Assembly: GCA_021820845.1 (NCBI GenBank)
Contig: JAKADC010000003.1
Location: 62,001-126,000 of the forward strand
Origin: Pseudomonadota bacterium
GTDB lineage: Bacteria; Pseudomonadota; Gammaproteobacteria; Burkholderiales; Thiobacillaceae
DNA length: 64,000 bases
Direction of reading: 5' to 3'
The notes under the pieces are model-generated. The model saw nothing but the letters and a program-made list of their open reading frames with translations, had not been told where the DNA came from and did no database searches. Shown here in pieces: positions 7,575 through 16,456 of the stretch (position 1 is the first letter of the stretch; each line of letters begins with the position of its first letter). The position numbers were made by a program, and so were the translations under genes.

Positions 7575-7892
7575 ATGGACGAGCCCCTGCAACGACTGCT
7601 CGACGCCGAGGCCCGGGCCCAGGCCGTGATCGACGAGGCGCACCGGGAGCGCCAGCGCATGATGGACGAGGCACTCGCGGCGGTGCGTGATGCCGAGCAG
7701 CGATTCGAAGCGGACCGCGCCGAATTGCGGGCGCCTTACCTGCGCGAGGCGCAGGGGCGTGCCGACCAGATGGTGGCCGAGCTGTCGCGCAAATACGGCG
7801 AGCGCCAGCGCATGCTGCGCGAACTCGCCGTCCGCCACGAGCGCGAAGCGGTGGACGCGGCGCTGGCTCTGCTGCTCGATCCGGGCGTATGA
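7575..7892 (+). CDS. ntpF: V/A-type ATPase stalk subunit G/H
   Basis: The 105-residue product is almost entirely charged alpha helix without glycine-rich loops (LLDAEARAQAVIDEAHRERQRMMDEALAAVRDAEQRF), the pattern of the peripheral-stalk G/H subunit that pairs with subunit E. It opens the V/A-ATPase operon, 40 bases after hupE. The identification rests mainly on helix pattern, length and position, because this subunit has low sequence conservation. Confidence 0.75.
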   Translation: MDEPLQRLLDAEARAQAVIDEAHRERQRMMDEALAAVRDAEQRFEADRAELRAPYLREAQGRADQMVAELSRKYGERQRMLRELAVRHEREAVDAALALLLDPGV

Positions 7893-7931
7893 GCGTTCCG
7901 CGCGCCTGAGCGGGGAGGGGATCCGCGAACC

Positions 7932-8993
7932 GTGCCGTCCACGACCGCCATGTCCGCCTATCTCGACACCCGCGTCACGCTGTACGCCAGCCGCCTCTGG
8001 CCGGACGACGCGCTCGAGGCGCTGATCGCAATGCCGGACGCCGCCGTGGCGGAAACCCTCGGCGAACGCGGCCTGCCGCAACTGGCGGCAGGCTACGGCA
8101 GCGCGACCGAACCGCAGCAGAACCTCCCCTCGCTCGAACTGCGGATCATCAGCCAGATCCTGGACGAGACGCAGGTGCTGATCCGGCCTTTGTCCGGCGA
8201 TGCGCGCGCGTTCCTGAATTTTTGGACCGCGCGCTTCGAGGTGTCCAACGTGAAGACGCTGCTGCGCGGCAAGATGACGGGCGAGCGTCCGGCGGCCATC
8301 CTCGCCCGGCTGATCCCGATGGGGCCCTTCGGCCGGCTCGACAACGCGGCGCTCGCGCACGCCGAAGACGTCGGCGAACTGTTGCGCCGCCTGGAGGCCG
8401 GCCCCTACGCCGCCATCGTTCGGCGCGCGCGACGCGCGTTCGAGCAGAGCCAGGACCCGTTCAGTCTCGACGCGGCGCTGGATCGCGGCTACTACGAAGG
8501 CCTCGTCCGGCGCGCCGAGCCGCTGGAGGAAACGGTGGGCGCGCCGTTCCGCCGCCTCATGGCCGACCTCGTCGACCGCATCAATCTGGTGTGGCTGATG
8601 CGCTACCGCTTCAATTACGGACTGCCGCCGGCTCAGGTGTATTACCTCCTGGTGGCGTCGCATTACGCCCTGTCCGGCGCTCGCCTGCGCGAACTGGCCG
8701 CGCTGGACAGCCCGCAGGCGGTGCTGGCGGCGCTGCCGGCGGCGTGGCAGGCGCGGCTCGCGGGCGCGACGGACATCGCGACCGTTTTCGCCAGGATGGA
8801 GCGTGCCGCCGCCGCGGATGCGCTGCAGGTCCTGCGTTCTCGCGCGCCCGAGATCGCGCGTGCGTTCGCCTATCTGATCCTGCGCGAACGCGATCTTCGC
8901 GCCGTGCGCGCCGTGTTGCGCGGGCGCCATCTCGGGCTCCCGGGCGACGACATCCGCCTCGCGCTGCGGCGCGGTTCAGCCGGGATGCACTGA
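7932..8993 (+). CDS. ntpC: V/A-type ATPase subunit C (central-stalk socket)
   Basis: Subunit C connects the D/F central shaft to the membrane c-ring. The 353-residue, mostly helical product has the family's N-terminal AYLDTRVTLYASRLW and later NVKTLLRGKMTGERPAAI segments. A GTG start at 7932 is preferred over the ATG at 7950 because the GGGGAGGGG ribosome site (7912-7920) lies at the right distance from the GTG. It is followed directly by subunit I. Confidence 0.85.
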   Translation: MPSTTAMSAYLDTRVTLYASRLWPDDALEALIAMPDAAVAETLGERGLPQLAAGYGSATEPQQNLPSLELRIISQILDETQVLIRPLSGDARAFLNFWTARFEVSNVKTLLRGKMTGERPAAILARLIPMGPFGRLDNAALAHAEDVGELLRRLEAGPYAAIVRRARRAFEQSQDPFSLDAALDRGYYEGLVRRAEPLEETVGAPFRRLMADLVDRINLVWLMRYRFNYGLPPAQVYYLLVASHYALSGARLRELAALDSPQAVLAALPAAWQARLAGATDIATVFARMERAAAADALQVLRSRAPEIARAFAYLILRERDLRAVRAVLRGRHLGLPGDDIRLALRRGSAGMH

Positions 8994-10889
8994 ATGCTGC
9001 GTGCCGAACCCCTGCTGAAGATCCGGTTGATGCTGCTGGCATCCGAGGCGCAGGACGCGGCGCTGACGCTGGCGCGCTTCGGCGTGTTCAACCCCGCGCC
9101 GTGCGGACTGGAGGCGCTCGCCGATGCGCCCGCGGCCGCCTACCGCGAAGCGTGGCTTGAGGCCGAGGCGCGCTTGTCCAAGCTGATGGAAACGTGCACC
9201 GACGAGGTGCCCGTCGACCTGCCGGCGGCCGCCGAAGCGCCCTCGCTCGCCGATCTCGAGGAACTCAACCATTGGCTGAAGGATGCCTGGAGCGCCTGCT
9301 TCGCGTGTCACGAGGACGAGGCGCGGATCGAGGAAATGCGCAGCCGGCTCGGCGCGCTGGAGGAGACGCTGGCGAAGCTGGAAGGGTTGAACGTGAACCT
9401 GGCGCAGCTGCTGCGCGCCGACAGTCTGCTGGCGGTGAATATCGGCAGCCTGCCGGCGGCGGAGCTCAAGCGCGTGACCGAGGCGCTGGCGATGACCGGT
9501 CATCTGGTGTCGCGGTTCGATCAGGCCGGCGAGCAGGTGTTCGCGGTGATCGCCGGCCCGCGTGCCAGGCAGGGCGAGGTGCGCGGTCTGCTCGCCCAGG
9601 CGGGCTGGCGCGAACTGCCCGTACCCGACGAGCTGCGGACCCATCCGCAGGCGGCCCGCATCTGGCTCGATGCCCAGCGCGCCGGTCTTGATTCGCAATC
9701 GGGCGCGGCGTGCGAAGTGCGCGACAGGCTGCTCGAAGCATTCGGGCCGCGCCTGCACGAAGCGCGCCTGCGCCTCGCCCTGGCGCGTCCCCTGGCTGAG
9801 GCCGCGATGAGCGGCGTGTGCGGCCGGGGCGAGTTGGCCGCGGTGTCGGGCTGGGTTCCGAAACGCCGGCTGGACGCGCTGCGCAGGACGCTGGACGACC
9901 GCTTTCACGGACGCTACTGGCTCGACCTTCGCGAGCCGTCTCCGCGCGAGATCGCCGAGGTGCCTTCGCTGATGCGTTACCCGGGCTGGCTGCGCCCCTA
10001 CGTGCCGCTGGTCAAAAGCTACGGCGTGCCACGCTACGGCGAATTCGACCCGGTGCTGCCGTTCGCCGTGACGTACCTGCTTCTGTTCGGTGCGATGTTC
10101 GGCGACGTCGGGCACGGCGCGGCGATTCTGCTGCTGTCGGCGGGCTTCGCGCGGCGTCTTGGCGCCATGGCATGGATCGGCGTCGCGGCGGGCACCGTCT
10201 CGATCCTGTTCGGCTTCCTCTACGGCAGCGTGTTCGGCTACGAGGATGTCTTCCCGGCGCTCTGGGTGTCGCCGCTGCACGACCCGACACGCGTGCTGAC
10301 GATTGCGGTGGCGTTCGGCGTCGGCTTCATCGCGTTCGTGCTGCTGATCAACGCATTCAACAAGGGCGTCGCCGGCCGCGCCAGCGAAGCCCTGTTCGAT
10401 TCCGGCGGCCTCGCCGGGCTTGCGTTTTATCTCGGCGCGGTCGGCATGCTGGCGAGCCGGGTCGGCATGTTCGACGTCGCCCGGACCGGGGGGCTGCTGG
10501 CGGGCGCGGGCATCGCCGTGGTGGCGGCGTACAAATGGCACGAGGCGCGCGGCGGTCTCGGCGAACGTATTCTCGTGACGATCATCGAGACGCTGGAAAC
10601 CGCCATCACCCTGTTTTCGAATACGCTGTCGTTCATGCGCGTGGCGGCCTTCAGCCTCAACCATGTGGCGCTGGCACTGGCGGTCTTCACCCTGGCGCAC
10701 GGGCTCGACACGGTCGGCCACGGCATCACGCTCGTGCTGGGCAATATCGTCATCATCGTGCTGGAAGGCGGCATCGTGGCGATCCAGGCGCTGCGCCTGA
10801 TGTATTACGAAGGCTTCTCGCGCTTTTTCAATGGCGATGGAAGAGAATTCGTGCCGTTGCGGCTGGAAAACACGGCGGGCGGGCAGTAG
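8994..10889 (+). CDS. ntpI: V/A-type ATPase membrane subunit I
   Basis: Subunit I (equivalent to F-type a) forms the ion half-channels against the c-ring. The 631-residue product has a soluble helical N-terminal half (about 1-350). The hydrophobic C-terminal half contains YLLLFGAMFGDVGHGAAILLL, SILFGFLYGSVFGYED and SNTLSFMRVAAFSLNHVALA, the last with the conserved Arg (SFMRVAAF) expected to interact with the c-ring carboxylate. The ATG immediately follows the subunit C stop. Confidence 0.93.
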   Translation: MLRAEPLLKIRLMLLASEAQDAALTLARFGVFNPAPCGLEALADAPAAAYREAWLEAEARLSKLMETCTDEVPVDLPAAAEAPSLADLEELNHWLKDAWSACFACHEDEARIEEMRSRLGALEETLAKLEGLNVNLAQLLRADSLLAVNIGSLPAAELKRVTEALAMTGHLVSRFDQAGEQVFAVIAGPRARQGEVRGLLAQAGWRELPVPDELRTHPQAARIWLDAQRAGLDSQSGAACEVRDRLLEAFGPRLHEARLRLALARPLAEAAMSGVCGRGELAAVSGWVPKRRLDALRRTLDDRFHGRYWLDLREPSPREIAEVPSLMRYPGWLRPYVPLVKSYGVPRYGEFDPVLPFAVTYLLLFGAMFGDVGHGAAILLLSAGFARRLGAMAWIGVAAGTVSILFGFLYGSVFGYEDVFPALWVSPLHDPTRVLTIAVAFGVGFIAFVLLINAFNKGVAGRASEALFDSGGLAGLAFYLGAVGMLASRVGMFDVARTGGLLAGAGIAVVAAYKWHEARGGLGERILVTIIETLETAITLFSNTLSFMRVAAFSLNHVALALAVFTLAHGLDTVGHGITLVLGNIVIIVLEGGIVAIQALRLMYYEGFSRFFNGDGREFVPLRLENTAGGQ

Positions 10890-10949
10890 CGGAGGCGCCG
10901 GTTGCCGCGTCGTTCAGCACGGCCTTTTCGTGCGCATAAAGGAGAAGAG

Positions 10950-11387
10950 ATGGAGTGGATGATCGTGTTGATGAGCGTGCCGGTCGCGGCCACGCTCGGC
11001 GCCGGCCTCTGGCTGACCCTGAAGCCGCGGCGCGTGTCCGCGGGGTGGCTGAAGAGCGGCCTCGCGGCCAACCTGGCGCTCTTCGGGCTGGGCGTCGCGG
11101 GGGTGATGCTGATGGGTGTGCAGGAAGTCATGGCGGCCGAAGCGACCGCGACGGCGGCGCGGGAAATCAGCCTTGGGCAGGGCCTGGCCCTGCTCGGCAT
11201 CGGGCTGCCGACCGGGCTCGCGGCGCTTGCGGCAGCGATGGCGCTGGGGCCGATCGGCTCGGCGGCGCTCGCGGTGATCGCGGAGAAGCCGGAAATGTTC
11301 GGCCGCACGCTGGTTTACATGGGCCTGGCGGAGGGGATCGCGATCTACGGCCTGGTCATGTCGATCCTCCTGCTCGGCAAGCTCTGA
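10950..11387 (+). CDS. ntpK: V/A-type ATPase c-ring subunit K
   Basis: This is the rotor-ring proteolipid, 145 residues. The C-terminal hairpin (about residues 78-145) is the typical c-subunit hairpin, with the ion-binding Glu in YMGLAEGIAIYGLVMSILLL. An N-terminal hydrophobic hairpin (MIVLMSVPVAATLGAGLWL, LALFGLGVAGVMLM) has no membrane carboxylate, so there appears to be one ion site per subunit. The residue after the Glu is Gly rather than Ser/Thr, and no Gln is seen in the facing helix. This does not look like a Na+ signature and suggests H+. AAGGAG precedes the ATG. Confidence 0.88.
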   Translation: MEWMIVLMSVPVAATLGAGLWLTLKPRRVSAGWLKSGLAANLALFGLGVAGVMLMGVQEVMAAEATATAAREISLGQGLALLGIGLPTGLAALAAAMALGPIGSAALAVIAEKPEMFGRTLVYMGLAEGIAIYGLVMSILLLGKL

Positions 11388-11390
11388 GCG

Positions 11391-11735
11391 ATGCGGCCGC
11401 CTGTCGATCGTCCCGCCGCAGGTGCCCGGCTCGTCGTGCTCGGGAGCGCGGGTCTTGCCGACGGCTTCAGTCTCATTGGCGCGGAGGTCCACGCCGACGC
11501 CGATTCGGCGACCGTGGAAAAAGTGCTCGAGCAGCTTGCGCATAGCGGCGAGGCCGCGCTGGTGCTGCTGGAAACGCCTCTGGCGCACGCGGGCGGGCCG
11601 TGGCTCAGCCGTCTGCGCAATGAAGGCGGACGCATCGTCATTACCGAGCTGCCGCCGCTGCCTGCGCCGCAGGAATACGCGCCCGCCGTCGACGCCGTGC
11701 TGCGCGGGGTGCTGGGGCCCGGGGCGTTGAGCTAG
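11391..11735 (+). CDS. ntpG: V/A-type ATPase subunit F
   Basis: Subunit F binds the D shaft. The 114-residue product has the Rossmann-like pattern of the family: RLVVLGSAGLADGFSLIGAEV, a middle LVLLETPLA strand, and RIVITELPPLP, where archaeal and bacterial F proteins carry a similar ExP element. It starts 3 bases after the subunit K stop. Confidence 0.82.
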   Translation: MRPPVDRPAAGARLVVLGSAGLADGFSLIGAEVHADADSATVEKVLEQLAHSGEAALVLLETPLAHAGGPWLSRLRNEGGRIVITELPPLPAPQEYAPAVDAVLRGVLGPGALS

Positions 11736-11800
11736 AGAAGGCGGAGCTCGCCCGGGGTGACATGCGGGCCGAGAATTCGCTTGAACGCTGCGACTTGAAT

Positions 11801-11825
11801 CTTGCGTCGCAAGCTTCTGTTTTTG
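11801..11825 (+). terminator. Small hairpin with T-run between F and E subunit genes (possible attenuator)
   Basis: CTTGC and GCAAG (11801-11805, 11809-11813) form a short stem with a three-base loop, followed by CTTCTGTTTTT. It sits in the only sizeable gap (99 bases) of the ATPase operon. A partial terminator here could tune the level of the downstream E-A-B-D genes. The stem is only 5 base pairs, so this is weak. Confidence 0.25.
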
Positions 11826-11834
11826 GAGTGAAAC

Positions 11835-12485
11835 ATGGAACCGGACGTCCAGGTCTCCCAACTCGAGCAGGCGCTGCTGCAGCAGGCCGGCACCCTCGCG
11901 CGCGAGTTGCTGCAGAACGCGGAAGCGGCGCGCCGCCGCATCGTCGATGAGTCGGCCGAGAAGCTGAGGCTGGCAGGCGAGCACGAAGTGCTGGCGGCCA
12001 AGGTCGAGGCCGAACGGCTGGTGCGGCGCCAGACCCAGGCCGCCGAGACCCGTCTCGCCGCCGACCTCGATCGCCTGCGCTGGGCATTGACGGAATCGGC
12101 GCTGTCCGAGGTCAAGGCGGCGTTTCGCCAGCTTGAGCAGGACGAAGCGCGCTACCTGCGCGTGCTCGAAGCCTGGCTCGCCGCCGCGGCGCGCGCATTG
12201 CCGCCGGGCGACCTGGTGGCGGAGGTGCGGCCCGAGGACGAGAGACGCTTGCGGCCGGCATGGGACGAGATGCTCGCGCGCGTTGCGCCCGGTCGCGCGG
12301 TCGCGCTCGCCACGCGGGGCATTCCGACCGACGGCGGCGTCCGTGTGCGTCTCGCCAGCGATCTTGCCCAGCTCGACCAGACCGTCGAGGCGCGCTACGC
12401 GCGACTGGCCGACGAACTGGCGCGCGTGGTGATGGAGCGCCTGTTCGCGAGCGCGCCCGATCTGGGGACGCTGGTGCATGGGTGA
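11835..12485 (+). CDS. ntpE: V/A-type ATPase stalk subunit E
   Basis: Subunit E is the larger half of the peripheral stalk. The 216-residue product has a long charged N-terminal helix (about 1-110, SQLEQALLQQAGTLARELLQNAEAARRRIVDESAEKLRL) and a globular C-terminal part containing GIPTDGGVRVRL and DQTVEARYARLADELARVVMERLF, as in the E family. GGAGTG precedes the ATG. Confidence 0.85.
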   Translation: MEPDVQVSQLEQALLQQAGTLARELLQNAEAARRRIVDESAEKLRLAGEHEVLAAKVEAERLVRRQTQAAETRLAADLDRLRWALTESALSEVKAAFRQLEQDEARYLRVLEAWLAAAARALPPGDLVAEVRPEDERRLRPAWDEMLARVAPGRAVALATRGIPTDGGVRVRLASDLAQLDQTVEARYARLADELARVVMERLFASAPDLGTLVHG

Positions 12486-12524
12486 CGCGCCGCGCCGCCG
12501 CGCGCACGCGCTCTGAGGAAAAGC

Positions 12525-14324
12525 ATGGGCAAGATACTGGAAATCAACGGCCCGCTGGTCAAACTCGAACTGCCGCAGACCGTGCTCGGCGAGCAGGTCC
12601 GGGTCGGGCGCATGGGCCTGATCGGCGAGGTGATCGGACGTGCCGGCGACACGGCGCTCGCGCAGTTGTACGAGGACACGACGGGGCTGCGCCCCGGCGA
12701 AGATGCCGAAGGCCTCGGCTGGCCGTTGTCGGTGGAACTCGGGCCGGGGCTGCTGGGCGGCATTTTCGACGGCGTCCAGCGCCCGCTCCAGGCGATGCGC
12801 GAACGAAGCGGCGACCGCATCGCGCACGGCGTCGCGGTCGCCTCGCTGTCGCGCACCCAGCGCTGGCATTTTGTGCCGGAGCCCGCCCGCCGCGCGGGAA
12901 CCCGGCTTGCGGGCGGCGACGTGCTGGGGTTCGTGCAGGAAACCGAGTCGATCCGGCATCGCATCCTGACGCCGCCGCAGATCGAGGGGGAATTGCTGGA
13001 ACTGGCGCCGGAGGGCGATCACTCGGTGGAGGAGGTGATCGGCCGGGTGCGGCTGGCCGACGGCCGCATCGAGAAGCTGCATCTGTTCCACCGCTGGCCG
13101 GTCCGCACCCCGCGGCCCTTCAGGCAGCGCGACCACGCGGTTGCGCCGCTGATCACGGGGCAGCGCATCCTCGATACCTTCTATCCCTTGCTGAAGGGCG
13201 GCAAAGCGGCCATTCCGGGACCGTTCGGCGCGGGCAAGACCATGCTGCAGCACCAGGTCGCACGCTGGTGCGACGCGCAGATCGTCATCTATGTCGGCTG
13301 CGGCGAACGCGGAAACGAACTCACGGACATCCTCGAATCCATGCCCGAACTGAAGGACCCCTACACGGGCCGCTCGCTGATGGAGCGCACGCTGCTGGTG
13401 GCCAACACGTCGAACATGCCGGTGGTCGCGCGCGAGGCCTCGATCTACGTCGGCATCACGCTGGCCGAATATTTCCGCGACCAGGGCTACGACGTGGTGA
13501 TGGTGGCGGATTCGACGAGCCGCTGGGCCGAGGCCCTGCGCGAGGTGTCCGGCCGGCTGGGGCAGATGCCGGTGGAGGAAGGCTACCCGGCATATCTCGG
13601 CTCGCGGCTGGCGGCGTTCTACGAGCGTGCCGGGCGGGTCGAAACCCTGGCGGGCGACCACGGCTCGGTGACGCTGATCGGCGCCGTCTCGCCGCCTGGC
13701 GGCGATTTCTCCGAGCCGGTGACGAGCCATACCAAGGAAATCGTCCAGACGTTCTGGGCCTTGTCGAAGGAGCTGGCCGACGCGCGGCATTACCCGGCGG
13801 TGGACTGGCTGGAAAGCTTTTCCGGCGACGTGAACTCCGCGGCGAAATGGTGGGCGGAACACGTTCATCCGAACTGGCAGGCGGCGCGCGCGGCGGCGCT
13901 CGGCCTGCTCGCCGAATCCGAGGAACTGCAGCGCGTGGTCAATCTGGTCGGCGTCGAGGCGCTGTCCTCGGAACAGCGCTGGGCGCTCGAGTCCGCCAGG
14001 CTGATCAAGGAGGGCCTGCTGCAGCAGGCGGCAACCGACGAAGCCGACAGCTTTGCCTCGCCGGAGAAGCAGTACGCGCTGCTTGCCGCGCTGCTCGAAA
14101 TCCACCGCCGGGGCATGGACCTCGTCCAGTTGGGCGCACCGGCCCAGCGCCTGATCCAGATGCCGCTGCTGGCGCAGGCGCGGCGCTGGAAAAGCCAGCA
14201 CGGCTCGGACGACCTGGCCGGCCTGCAGGCGAAAATCGCCGCCGTTCCGCAAGCCTTCGAGCCGCTGCTGCTCGAGTATGCGTCGACGCGGCAGCCCGCG
14301 GGCGCAGGGGAGGCCCGGCCATGA
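12525..14324 (+). CDS. ntpA: V/A-type ATPase catalytic subunit A
   Basis: This is the catalytic nucleotide-binding subunit, 599 residues, the usual length for the family because of its bulge domain. The P-loop GPFGAGKT is at 232-239. It is followed by IVIYVGCGERGNELTDILE and by the Walker B region YDVVMVADSTSRWAEALREVS. The stop overlaps the start of subunit B (ATGA), a coupling that fits the A3B3 stoichiometry. Confidence 0.96.
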   Translation: MGKILEINGPLVKLELPQTVLGEQVRVGRMGLIGEVIGRAGDTALAQLYEDTTGLRPGEDAEGLGWPLSVELGPGLLGGIFDGVQRPLQAMRERSGDRIAHGVAVASLSRTQRWHFVPEPARRAGTRLAGGDVLGFVQETESIRHRILTPPQIEGELLELAPEGDHSVEEVIGRVRLADGRIEKLHLFHRWPVRTPRPFRQRDHAVAPLITGQRILDTFYPLLKGGKAAIPGPFGAGKTMLQHQVARWCDAQIVIYVGCGERGNELTDILESMPELKDPYTGRSLMERTLLVANTSNMPVVAREASIYVGITLAEYFRDQGYDVVMVADSTSRWAEALREVSGRLGQMPVEEGYPAYLGSRLAAFYERAGRVETLAGDHGSVTLIGAVSPPGGDFSEPVTSHTKEIVQTFWALSKELADARHYPAVDWLESFSGDVNSAAKWWAEHVHPNWQAARAAALGLLAESEELQRVVNLVGVEALSSEQRWALESARLIKEGLLQQAATDEADSFASPEKQYALLAALLEIHRRGMDLVQLGAPAQRLIQMPLLAQARRWKSQHGSDDLAGLQAKIAAVPQAFEPLLLEYASTRQPAGAGEARP

Positions 14325-15703
14325 GGAACGTCGAATTCCGTACCGCCGCATCCGCGCAGGGCGGCCTCGTGGTCATGGCCGGGGTCGCCGGCGTGGCGGC
14401 AGGCTCGCGCGTCCAGTTGCGCGACCATGCGGGGCGGGTGCGCTCGGGGCTGGTCATTCGCAGCGCCGCAGACAACGTGGTGGTGGAGGTGTTCGAGGGC
14501 ACCGACGAGATCGATCTGGAGCGGACCTGGGTCCGCTTCCTCGGCGAGCCGTTCAGGCTGCCGGTGTCACGCGACATTCTCGGCCGCGTCTTCAACGGCT
14601 CGGGACAGCCCACCGACGGCCGGCCGCCGATCATTTCGGCCGACCGGCGCGACATCAACGGCGAGCCGCTCAATCCCTCGGCGCGGGCCTATCCGCGCGA
14701 ATTCATCCAGACCGGCATCTCGGCGATCGACGGCATGAACTCGCTGACGCGCGGCCAGAAGCTCCCGATCTTCTCGGGCGGCGGCCTGCCGCACAACCGC
14801 GTCGCCGCGCAGATCGTGCGGCAGGCCAAGCTGCTTGGCGAGGAAGCCGCCGACTTCGTGGTGGTGTTCGCGGCTTTCGGCGCCTCGCATGCCGATGCCC
14901 GCTTCTTCCAGGAAAGCTTCGAGGAAAGCGGGGTGCTGAACAAGGTCGTGATGTTCCTCAACCTCGCCGACGAGCCGGTGATCGAGCGCCTGCTGACGCC
15001 GCGCGCCGCGCTGACCGCCGCGGAATACCTGGCCTTCGATCTCGACTATCACGTGCTCGTGGTGATGACCGACATGACCGCCTACGCCGAGGCGCTGCGC
15101 GAGGTTGCGGTGCTGCGCGGCGACGTGCCGGCGCGCAAGGGCTATCCGGGCTATCTCTATTCCGATCTCGCGGAAATCTACGAGCGGGCAGGGCGCATCA
15201 AGAACCGGCGCGGCTCCATCACGCTGATTCCGGTGCTGTCGATGCCGTCCGACGACATCACCCACCCGATCCCCGACCTGACCGGCTACATCACCGAGGG
15301 TCAGATCGTGCTGGGGCGCGAATTGTCCGGCGAGGGCGTCTACCCGCCGGTCACGGTGCTGCCTTCGCTTTCGCGGCTGATGAAGGACGGCATCGGCAAG
15401 AATTTCACGCGGGAAGACCATCCCCACGTCGCAAGCCAGCTTTTCGCCAGCTATGCCAAGGCGCTCGAGGTGCGCGGACTGGCGGCGATCATCGGCGCCG
15501 AGGAATTGAGCGACGCCGACCGCCATGCGCTGGCGTTCGCCGACGCGTTCGAGCGCCGCTTCATCAACCAGGGCGAGGACGAGGACCGCAGCATCCACGA
15601 AACGCTCAATCTCGCGTGGGACCTCCTCTCCATGCTGCCGAAGGACGCGCTGACCCGGGTCAGCGAAGAGCAGCTGGCGAAATACCACAAGGGCACGGCA
15701 TGA
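14321..15703 (+). CDS. ntpB: V/A-type ATPase regulatory subunit B
   Basis: This is the non-catalytic partner of subunit A, 460 residues. It has LARG-like spacing with PIFSGGGLPHNRVAAQI where catalytic subunits have a P-loop, and the B-specific blocks GYLYSDLAEIYERAGRI and GSITLIPVLSMPSDDITHPIPDLTGYITEGQI. The ATG at 14321 overlaps the ntpA stop. Its own stop overlaps the ntpD start in the same ATGA manner. Confidence 0.96.
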   Translation: MRNVEFRTAASAQGGLVVMAGVAGVAAGSRVQLRDHAGRVRSGLVIRSAADNVVVEVFEGTDEIDLERTWVRFLGEPFRLPVSRDILGRVFNGSGQPTDGRPPIISADRRDINGEPLNPSARAYPREFIQTGISAIDGMNSLTRGQKLPIFSGGGLPHNRVAAQIVRQAKLLGEEAADFVVVFAAFGASHADARFFQESFEESGVLNKVVMFLNLADEPVIERLLTPRAALTAAEYLAFDLDYHVLVVMTDMTAYAEALREVAVLRGDVPARKGYPGYLYSDLAEIYERAGRIKNRRGSITLIPVLSMPSDDITHPIPDLTGYITEGQIVLGRELSGEGVYPPVTVLPSLSRLMKDGIGKNFTREDHPHVASQLFASYAKALEVRGLAAIIGAEELSDADRHALAFADAFERRFINQGEDEDRSIHETLNLAWDLLSMLPKDALTRVSEEQLAKYHKGTA

Positions 15704-16320
15704 GGAAGCGCCTGGCTGTCCCGCCGACGAAGAGCGCGCTGTTGCAGGTCGGCCGGCAGGCCCGTTTTCTGGAGCAGGGCAGGCAGATGCTGGAAAAGAA
15801 GCGTGACCTGCTGACGCGCCTCGTATACGAGCGGCTGGCGCAATACCGCGAGCTGCGCGCCCAGACGCAGCGTGAACTCGCCGAAGCGTACCGCTGGCTC
15901 GGCATCGTCCAGATGCGCATGGGCGAGCAGATGCTGCGCCAGGCATCGGTCGGCCTCAAGCCGGCAGTCGCGATCAGGGTCGTGGCGCGCTCCAGCGCCG
16001 GCGTGGAATACCCCAGCGTGACGGCCGAGGCCCTGCCACTGCAGCCAGTTGGCCTGATGTGGACCGACGTCAGCTTCGATGAGGCGCGGCAGCGTCTGCG
16101 CGAACTGACGGTGACGCTGGCGCGGCTGGGCGAGGCCGAAAACGCGCTGTGGCGTCTGCTTGCGGCCAGCCGCAAGACGCAGAAGCGGGTCAATGCGCTC
16201 AAGTACAACATCATTCCCCGCTACCAGGCGACGGTTCGGCACATCCGCGCCGCGCTGGAGGAAGACGAACGCAATACGCTGTTCCAGGTCAAGATATTGA
16301 GGGCGCGGCAGTCCGCCTGA
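15700..16320 (+). CDS. ntpD: V/A-type ATPase central-shaft subunit D
   Basis: Subunit D is the rotating coiled-coil shaft. The 206-residue product begins PPTKSALLQVGRQARFLEQGRQMLEKKRDLLTRLV, the conserved D-family N-terminus, and ends with the antiparallel helix KTQKRVNALKYNIIPRYQATVRHIRAALEEDERNTLFQVKILR. With this gene all of A, B, C, D, E, F, G/H, I and K are present, so the operon is complete. Confidence 0.95.
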   Translation: MRKRLAVPPTKSALLQVGRQARFLEQGRQMLEKKRDLLTRLVYERLAQYRELRAQTQRELAEAYRWLGIVQMRMGEQMLRQASVGLKPAVAIRVVARSSAGVEYPSVTAEALPLQPVGLMWTDVSFDEARQRLRELTVTLARLGEAENALWRLLAASRKTQKRVNALKYNIIPRYQATVRHIRAALEEDERNTLFQVKILRARQSA

Positions 16321-16372
16321 ATGCGGATCGTCGTCGTGAACGCGGGTCTGATTCGTGATCAAGGAGGCTTGC

Positions 16373-16456
16373 ATGCGCTATCCAGGAAAGAAAGCCGCTC
16401 CGGCTGTCGTCTCGGCGGTGCTGGCGGTGCCCGCCCGGTCCGCGTCCCGGCCATGA
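16373..16456 (+). CDS. Possible 27-residue leader ORF upstream of glutaredoxin
   Basis: A strong AAGGAGG site at 16361-16367 precedes an ATG encoding a 27-residue basic and hydrophobic peptide (MRYPGKKAAPAVVSAVLAVP, then ARSASRP). The stop overlaps the likely glutaredoxin start by ATGA. The glutaredoxin itself has no good ribosome site, so this ORF may serve to deliver ribosomes to it. No homologous family is recognised. Confidence 0.35.
   Translation: MRYPGKKAAPAVVSAVLAVPARSASRP

Noticed and set aside
10914-14351. 1145-codon open frame antisense to the ATPase operon
   Set aside because: Shadow of ntpK to ntpA, which are all clearly coding on the plus strand.
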